Shown one piece after another: positions 58,901 to 64,000 of a DNA stretch of 64,000 bases. The notes under the pieces were generated by a model. It did not search any database, was not told the DNA's origin, and saw only the letters and a program-made list of their open reading frames with translations. Both the position numbers and the translations under genes were made by a program. The stretch comes from Aquila chrysaetos chrysaetos. Lineage: Eukaryota; Chordata; Aves; Accipitriformes; Accipitridae. The DNA lies in contig NC_044009.1 in NCBI RefSeq assembly GCF_900496995.4, positions 8,774,001-8,838,000 of the forward strand, in the 5' to 3' direction. How positions within the stretch are numbered: position 1 is the stretch's first letter; each line of letters starts with the position of its first letter.

Positions 58901-61900
58901 CACAGTGGGAAAAAAGCCAGCAGAAGGTCAAAGAACTTGAACAAGAGCTCTTGAAGTGCTCCCCGGCTGATAAACTGCAGAGCAGTCTGCAAGAGAAACT
59001 TGCACAGGAGAAATCCAAAGTATGCGAAGCACAAAAAAAGGTAACTCATCAGCGTGAGCTAAATTAACAGGACATAGGATTTTAGCAGTTCTGTGCAACT
59101 GTCGTTCAGAAAAAAGAACCACTAGCAGCTCATGAATTGGTTCCCTGAAGTCCATTTTTCTAGTCCATTTTGAGATCACTTGGCTAAATATTTTAGGAAA
59201 AATGTCTGTTATTAGTGGGAGCATAATCAAGATAATAGAAGTCAAATCTGACAGTTCAACTCCTGTCTCTAAAGCTCAATATCTCTGAAAATACTGGTAG
59301 TAGGGCTGGCAGGCGCAGGGAGCTCAGGTCATGTTCTTGTTGAGGAGATTTGCTGCTGTTTGCTACCTGGTAAATTGCAAAAGCTTGTGTTTTCCATGGC
59401 ATTGATTCTGCCTTATTTCTGCACTAATCATTGAATTTGGTTTTGAAGTGTGCAGGATCAAATTAGGTGCAAAAAGGATTGTTGCTAATTTATGAGATAG
59501 TGTCTGATCCAAAATCTGGTAGCTGTTAGAAAGGTTTTGCTTTTAAAGGACTTTGACACAAAGACATGCAGAAGTACTTTTGAGTAGAAGCAAGCAAATC
59601 TTTCATTCCCATGATTCAGATACTGAGCGATCAAAGGGATCTGAATCACTTGGATTCGGATACTGGCCTGTAAATTCAGAAAGTTTAATCTGTGTCCAAT
59701 TTTAATCCAAGATTTCAAAACTCCAGCAAAAGCTAAAAGATTCACAACACCAGCTTTTGCTGGCAGAGGCCCGTGTTTCAGACAAGAAACTCCTGGAGGA
59801 GGAATTGAAGGAAGCCCGAGAAAATGAAGCTCGTGTGCAGCAAGAACTTCACGAGGAGCAGCTGAAAAGGTACCCAGAGCTGGATAAGGCCTGTGCTGTG
59901 TGCAGAGGGGAGGTGTGTGCCAGCAAATGCTGCTGTGCCAGCCTGCAGCCACCTCCTGCAGCTCAGTGGCTGGCCCTAGGTGGGCTCAAGGAGTCACTGC
60001 ACCACTGGTTTTACATTTTCTCTCTCCTTTTGACCTGCCAGTGTCCCTGGCAGAGCTTCACAGGATCCCCTCTTTATGATTTAAAAGATTTTTGGACACT
60101 TCAGCTGCCTCAGAAGGTGCGTGGCCCCCCCTGCCAGCCCAGTGATTTGGTTTACCCTCTAGATGCCAGCAGTCCCCTTTCTTGTGCAGCTGGGATTGAT
60201 GATCCCAGATATGCCATATACCCTTTCATGTGCCACTGGGACATGGGGACAGCCAGGATATACTGATTTCTTTCTACCCTCAGTGTTGCCCAGGGCAGGT
60301 GCAGAGCAGTGTGATGTTCTTTTTAGATCACAGCCAGCCTTGAATTCACGGTGGTACATCAAGGGCTGGCCTCCACCTGAGTGTCTCACTGTCACACCAA
60401 CATGCTTTTAGGAAGCTCCTGGAGCAGCAGGTGGAGGAGCTGCGGCAGCAGCTCCGGCATTCGAGGGAGACGGAGGCGTCGCTGGCCAAGATGCACGTGG
60501 AGCTGCAGGCCAAGACTCTGCATGTCCTAGAAGATGAGAGGAAAACTGATTCAAGCGAGGTGAGCTGCAGCATGGATGGGTCCTCCTCATCACCCAAGGG
60601 GATGCTGTGCTGGTGGCTGACTCCAGATCAGGCCACTGAGCTCTAGAGGGAAATGGGACCATCCCAGTGTGAAATCTGTACCTGGGAACTGCTGAAATAG
60701 TGTCAAATCCAGCCAGGTGCTGAGCCCTTGCAGATCCCACTGATTTAAACAGAAGCTGGAGGAAAATCACCATCCTATTCACGTAGGTTTCCTGGGGATG
60801 CAGCTCTGAGGGCACAGAAGGAGGACTTGATGGCTTCTTCCCCTTTCCCTTCCCCTTTTCTTGCAGAGCATGGAGATTTTTGCAGGAAAATTTTGGCAGA
60901 GTCTGCTGCCTGGGAGCATTACCTCTCTGCCCTGTTGAAGCCTACAGCCCCCCCCCAGCAGCACAGAAATCCACACTCCCCCTTCTTTAAGGGGAGGAGG
61001 CAGTGGCCTTGGGGGGCAGAATGGATGGATATTATCTCTAGTGGGAACCACTAGGATTTATGACAGAGAAGCTTTGGAGACCAGACTGAAAGGAGGCAGA
61101 GGGGCCCCTACAGCTGAGGACACACACGCAAATAAAAATTAGATGTTTTCCAGCAGCTCCAGTGTCAGAAGGAGAACCAGAAGCTTTCAGAGCAGCTTTC
61201 ATTGCTGAAGGAGGAAAACAAAGCCCTGTATGAGGAAGGAGTCCGTCTCCTGAACCAGAAGGATCTGTATGTCAGGTAACGACTGCAGCAGCAGGCAGGG
61301 GATGTGCAGACACAAAAAAAACCTACCCAAGAATTGCCCTTTACATGCTTGGCAGCGACACTGGATTTGACTGTTCTGTAGCCTTTCTTGTCTCTCCTGT
61401 TCAAGGCATTTAGCACTGAGAGATCTGCCTTAACCTGACACCCCTGCATTCAATTATGTTATGTATTGCATGTCTGCTGTCATGTTCTCTTCAGCAGCTG
61501 AAGGCAGCGCCGAAAATGAGGGGGTGCCTAGAGAGGGCTGAAGGTGCTGCTGTTTAGGGTCTGGCATTGGCAGAGATGCTCCATGGAGCTGCTCGTTTCT
61601 CCCCAGAGCACTTTTGATCTAATTTTTGAAGCATAGTAGCCTTTTTGTCATGAGTTTTGAGCAAACGTAGGCAAATAATCTGTTATACAGTAGAGATTTC
61701 TCTTTTTTTTGACGTTATTTTCCCTTCTCACCCAACTGGATAAAAATAAACAAGAACGCTGCCTAAATGGGACAAGTTTGAGGGAAGAGCAACAATCACA
61801 TGTCTCAGTAGAGACAAATATTTAACCCCAGTGTCGAAGCTCTAAGAAGCTCCCACTGAAGTAGCTCTTTCTGCAACCTGTTTGCCTGACCCTTGCTGTT

Positions 61901-63647
61901 TAGAATTCTTTTTTTCAGCCTTTTCCCCCCCATACACAAGTACTTGTCCTTAACCACCCACATTCCCACCCAAATAAACAACTTACCCTCTCCCTGTTAC
62001 TTCCAATTTTGGTGATATTATAATCCTGTTTGGTATAAAGAGCTGAGAGGGACGAGCACAAGGATTTGTAAAGATGGGAGTCAGTTTTGGGGATGCTTTG
62101 GGTCCTTTTCCCTCAATCAATTTCCATTTGGTTGACACTTAACAATATAACCTTTGCAACAAAAAAAAACCCAAACTGATCAGTGAAAAGACATTGTCCA
62201 GAAAGTCAGTGTACTCATTCTGCCTTTAGCTGCACAGCCAAAAGGAGTTGGGTAGGTGGCTGAGGCCCCCAGTTCAGGCTTTGAAGAGCCTGAATAAATA
62301 CAGGACACCTTCTGCCTTGCTCTTGACCCAGAACACAAAAGCATTTCATAGCCTGATGCTTGTCTCTCTGCCTCCTAAGGAAATATAACGAAATGCAGCT
62401 CCGCCACAAAGACAAGATCCGCAGAGCCAAGGAGACCTTTATCCATGAGGTGAAACAAAGGGACAGCAGAATTAAGCAGCTTGAAAATGAGCTCAGCGAG
62501 TCAAAGCTCCAAGTGGAAAAGGTGAGAGAAGACACCAAGGGTTTCTCCCGCAAGGGAAGGCAGGGGAGTAGGCTACAGTGTGTCTGCAGGAGTGTTCCTT
62601 CTTCCAAATAGAAATGCAGTTTCGGAAAAGAGGAAATGAGGTTTAGGAACAGCTGGTTTGCATGCAGTGGGATTGCACTGTTAAACAGCCAGGCAGTCAG
62701 AGCACGGAGAGCTCTGCCTGATGTGCTGCTCCTGCTCTGTGCGCAGGACTGACACTGCCCTGGGAAACAGCTGGCAGTGCCAAGGGGCTTCAGCCTGTCC
62801 TTGTAGGAACAAAAAGCCAAAAGGAGATTCCTGGCTTAAGTTTGCCCTCGGGCGAACCCGTGTCCTCAAATCCCCTTCAGAAACTACCTAAGCTCCATCT
62901 TCGTTTGCCTCAGAAATATTACTGCTGGGAAGTGACTCAAAAGCCTCTTTTTGGGGTATGTTACATGAAATAGCATATCACTTCTAGGAGTTAATGCTTG
63001 ATGGTGACCGCTTTGGTAAAGCTCTCTAAGGTTTACAGAGGACAGAGAAGAGTGAAGCGTAATTGCTGGTTCTTATTTCCTTCTGCAACACTGCTCAGGG
63101 GAAGGTGCTGATTGCACAGATCACAGCTGAGAATGAGAAATTACTCCAGGAAAGAAGACGGCTCCTCCAGAAGATAACTGACCAAGAGGAGACCCCTTGG
63201 AACAACCGGTCTACAATTGCCACCCTGCAGAGCAGGTGGGCACATAATGATGGTCATACACTGGGACCCTGCCTCTTCCCAGTGCTTCTCTGGTTTTATG
63301 CCTGTTTCTCTTAAGAAATCCAGAGGAAAGCCTGAACTACGCCCCAGTCACTAGTGCTGTGGCTTTTAATTGCTGTGGGATGTAATCAGCCCCTTTCCCC
63401 AGCAAAGCCCTTGGCATACAGCTGAAGGCTGTGGAGGCCAAAGGGTCTGAGTTTGAAAAAGAAAATGCCCCTTTGAAAATGTAGCGTGCTGGAAGGAAAA
63501 TAACTTGTGCCTTGTATGTGTGACGTGCTCAGAGTGAAGATCCTGGATGAGGAGAATGTGCGGCTGCACGAGAGCAAACTCCAGCTCTCCGGTCACGTGC
63601 CCACCTCACAACGCGCGCCGAGGAGCATCCATGCTCCCAACATGGAG
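28960..63647 (+). CDS. CCDC30: CCDC30, long coiled-coil protein, 22 exons visible, 3' partial
   Basis: Function not established; the family is known as coiled-coil domain containing 30. Identified from position after ZMYND12-PPCS and from its coiled-coil sequence. Twenty-two exons with GT/AG borders join without frame break into 1,039 residues and continue past the window: 28960-28986, 29075-29242, 29706-29826, 34961-35151, 38826-38921, 39770-39923, 42699-42814, 45482-45589, 46029-46135, 46988-47180, 51724-51822, 52476-52601, 55254-55411, 56458-56704, 58343-58516, 58831-59040, 59712-59869, 60412-60559, 61154-61275, 62380-62521, 63099-63235 and 63533-63647. The protein is almost all charged heptad coiled coil (Glu, Lys, Gln, Leu). 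There is an Ala-rich start, a non-coil linker around exons 8-9 and no membrane segment or enzyme motif. The start at 28960 is chosen by frame with exon 2. Introns of 0.3-1.1 kb between the later exons hold nothing recognised. Confidence 0.86.
29075..29242 (+). CDS. CCDC30: CCDC30 exon 2
   Basis: 168 bp after CCCCGCAG, encoding ETVRRWLRAEGADP and an Arg/Glu-rich helix ending RRRAEEMRD. GC-rich. Donor GTAAGG. Confidence 0.82.
29706..29826 (+). CDS. CCDC30: CCDC30 exon 3
   Basis: 121 bp encoding VESYVGHVRNLTEERDAI and YEKENEQLRLELTQLQLQR, the start of the continuous coiled coil. Acceptor TTTCTAG, donor GTAATC. Confidence 0.87.
29827..34960 (+). other. CCDC30 intron 3 (5.1 kb)
   Basis: Largest intron in the window. 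No exon, RNA gene or intact mobile element recognised; ORFs here lack domain signs. Confidence 0.7.
34961..35151 (+). CDS. CCDC30: CCDC30 exon 4
   Basis: 191 bp encoding AQLKEVEEMLEQEGLSEIAH and SEQIAYLLVERTTLLEKLE, strongly conserved in style. Acceptor TCTTGCAG, donor GTACCT. Confidence 0.88.
35152..38825 (+). other. CCDC30 intron 4 (3.7 kb)
   Basis: AT-rich intron with no supported feature. Confidence 0.7.
38826..38921 (+). CDS. CCDC30: CCDC30 exon 5
   Basis: 96 bp in phase: CKDEFGHVHQSLKDELQQQH and a short polar tail. Acceptor TTTCAG, donor GTAATA. Confidence 0.83.
39770..39923 (+). CDS. CCDC30: CCDC30 exon 6
   Basis: 154 bp encoding YREELEREQASRARVERDL and EEIRRLTDELDAQRKEQ, clear heptads. 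Donor GTAAGT. Confidence 0.87.
39924..42698 (+). other. CCDC30 intron 6
   Basis: 2.8 kb, AT-rich, no supported feature. The preceding intron 38922-39769 is likewise empty. Confidence 0.7.
42699..42814 (+). CDS. CCDC30: CCDC30 exon 7
   Basis: 116 bp encoding RTELQKAMEHNSRLDKEI and RVQTLDLERKAFLDL. Acceptor TGTACAG, donor GTGAGT. Confidence 0.87.
42815..45481 (+). other. CCDC30 intron 7
   Basis: 2.7 kb. Apart from the LTR-like block at about 44560-45190 (listed separately) it is AT-rich and featureless. Confidence 0.7.
44560..45190 (+). mobile_element. Possible solo LTR of an avian ERVL-type retrovirus
   Basis: A block unlike the surrounding AT-rich intron. It has GTGTGAGTGAGT-type runs, a CACTAATGGTCC...CATCGACCGCG segment, CCCTCCACCTCTGAGTAAAT, and a tail GTGAACAGTTGCC followed by AATAATAATATTATATTGG. 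The style recalls avian ERVL LTRs as I remember them. No internal viral genes and no clear target-site duplication are seen, so ends are approximate. Confidence 0.35.
45482..45589 (+). CDS. CCDC30: CCDC30 exon 8
   Basis: 108 bp in phase: VEQLKEEICEYQKSEKQ, then a Pro/Ala/Glu-rich linker. The start of a break in the coiled coil. Donor GTATTT. Confidence 0.8.
46029..46135 (+). CDS. CCDC30: CCDC30 exon 9
   Basis: 107 bp encoding an acidic, Gly/Ser-rich linker (MDEGRIEGDCVSGKAGSDQE). Not coiled coil. Supported by phase and splice sites rather than by recognised homology. Confidence 0.72.
46988..47180 (+). CDS. CCDC30: CCDC30 exon 10
   Basis: 193 bp encoding CREAIENIEGRNSQLLHKLQ and EDLVECNEELESILGETQIQ. 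Coiled coil resumes. Donor GTAAGT. Confidence 0.88.
47181..51723 (+). other. CCDC30 intron 10 (4.5 kb)
   Basis: Contains a GC-richer, less AT-biased block at about 47650-49150 with scattered short open frames on the minus strand. I cannot assign it to any gene family. Remaining sequence is plain. Confidence 0.6.
51724..51822 (+). CDS. CCDC30: CCDC30 exon 11
   Basis: 99 bp in phase: ITSLETELLEVQKNKTEMSG, then a Ser/Glu-rich end. Acceptor TGTTAAG, donor GTAAGA. Confidence 0.8.
52476..52601 (+). CDS. CCDC30: CCDC30 exon 12
   Basis: 126 bp in phase: MLESCQETIEKLGSQLGERR and LASELELLREDLKAEKK. Acceptor TGTTTCAG, donor GTATTG. Confidence 0.86.
52602..55253 (+). other. CCDC30 intron 12
   Basis: 2.7 kb with no supported feature. 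Confidence 0.7.
55254..55411 (+). CDS. CCDC30: CCDC30 exon 13
   Basis: 158 bp encoding VSELLQEREQINKLEQKHED and EEQIKNLRDEQELL. Donor GTAAAC. Confidence 0.86.
55412..58342 (+). other. CCDC30 introns 13 and 14, flanking exon 14
   Basis: Two introns (55412-56457 and 56705-58342) with no recognised feature besides exon 14 between them. Confidence 0.65.
56458..56704 (+). CDS. CCDC30: CCDC30 exon 14
   Basis: 247 bp, the largest exon: ESNKKREELEKQLKESNEEK, then a less coiled Ser/Asn-rich end. Donor GTATGG. Confidence 0.87.
58343..58516 (+). CDS. CCDC30: CCDC30 exon 15
   Basis: 174 bp in phase: ERFQQQEEKMQQLRQDLRRV and NVDLQKQNLLLQQECTK. Donor GTAGGA. Confidence 0.87.
58831..59040 (+). CDS. CCDC30: CCDC30 exon 16
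   Basis: 210 bp in phase: VKAELKQARAKLSDTTETCS and QQKVKELEQELLKCSP. Donor GTAACT. Confidence 0.87.
59712..59869 (+). CDS. CCDC30: CCDC30 exon 17
   Basis: 158 bp: ISKLQQKLKDSQHQLLLAEA and LLEEELKEARENEARVQQEL. Donor GTACCC. Confidence 0.87.
60412..60559 (+). CDS. CCDC30: CCDC30 exon 18
   Basis: 148 bp: KLLEQQVEELRQQLRHSRET and HVELQAKTLHVLEDER. More GC-rich than its neighbours. Donor GTGAGC. Confidence 0.87.
61154..61275 (+). CDS. CCDC30: CCDC30 exon 19
   Basis: 122 bp: LQCQKENQKLSEQLSLLKEE and a helix ending NQKDLYVR. The acceptor is a tandem CAGCAG, so the first Gln codon may be included or skipped (start 61154 or 61157). Donor GTAACG. Confidence 0.86.
62380..62521 (+). CDS. CCDC30: CCDC30 exon 20
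   Basis: 142 bp: KYNEMQLRHKDKIRRAKETF and RIKQLENELSESKLQVEK, very basic then acidic heptads. Donor GTGAGA. Confidence 0.88.
63099..63235 (+). CDS. CCDC30: CCDC30 exon 21
   Basis: 137 bp: GKVLIAQITAENEKLLQERR and LLQKITDQEE. Donor GTGGGC. Confidence 0.86.
63533..63647 (+). CDS. CCDC30: CCDC30 exon 22, gene continues beyond window
   Basis: 115 bp: VKILDEENVRLHESKLQLSG, then a Ser/Pro/Arg-rich end SQRAPRSIHAPNME. A GTGAGA donor follows, so further exons lie past 64000. 63648-64000 is intron with nothing recognised. Confidence 0.84.
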
Positions 63648-64000
63648 GTGAGACTCTGAGAGGGCTTGGTATCAGCAGATGGGTTGCAGGAGCTGATGTC
63701 TTCTGTGAGTGCGGGTTGGTGTTTGTACCTGCAGCTGAGGGTGCTGGAGAAGAGCTGAATCGATCCTTTGGTTGGGATGGAAGGGGACACCAAACACAAA
63801 GTAGATTGCAATGGCTTTGTCAGTGAGGAGGGACTTTGTGGGCAGGTGAAAGCTTAATGCACTGGCCATATCACTTCACCGCCGAGCTGCTGCATGATGA
63901 GAGCCTTTTTCACAAGGACAGAAATTTCACTTTGGCTCTTTTGCAGATTTAGAGTTGTTAAAAGACCTTAGTTTTAAAGTTAGCTTTAAAATTAGAAGAA

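Overview
This window is vertebrate nuclear DNA, most likely from a bird. Every gene is split by GT-AG introns, and the introns are short compared with mammals. The protein exons are very close to known vertebrate proteins. A decayed fragment resembling the 3' tail of a CR1 LINE sits near 6.5 kb, and GC-rich minisatellites are frequent. Four protein genes account for all the coding sequence I can support. Most other open reading frames are chance frames in GC-rich or repetitive DNA.

Layout. (1) 1-8575, plus strand: SLC2A1, the GLUT1 glucose transporter, entered part-way through its second coding exon and followed to its stop at 6929 and a 1.6 kb 3' UTR. (2) 8576-11186: a gene-free gap between two genes whose 3' ends face each other. 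(3) 11187-23587, minus strand: ZMYND12, a MYND zinc finger plus TPR protein linked to sperm flagella, rebuilt here from eight exons. (4) 23642-26222, plus strand: PPCS, the coenzyme A pathway ligase, three exons. It shares a very short divergent CpG-island promoter with ZMYND12. (5) 26304-28770: intergenic. (6) 28960-63647, plus strand: CCDC30, a long coiled-coil protein. Twenty-two phase-consistent exons (1,039 codons) are visible and the gene runs off the right edge.

How the genes relate. ZMYND12, PPCS and CCDC30 lie side by side in human as well, in the same orientations as I recall them, which supports the calls. SLC2A1 beside ZMYND12 differs from the human order as I remember it. PPCS and SLC2A1 are housekeeping metabolic genes. 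ZMYND12 is ciliary. An RFX X-box-like palindrome occurs in the ZMYND12/PPCS promoter and another in the CCDC30 promoter, which suggests, as inference, that CCDC30 may also belong to the ciliary programme.

Most interesting points. The ZMYND12 first exon lacks the second zinc-binding cysteine of its MYND finger (Arg instead) and has no in-frame ATG upstream of the finger. An upstream ATG in the PPCS leader overlaps the PPCS start in another frame. I did not find a novel defence, mobile or RNA-guided system; this is an ordinary vertebrate gene neighbourhood with a few odd details.
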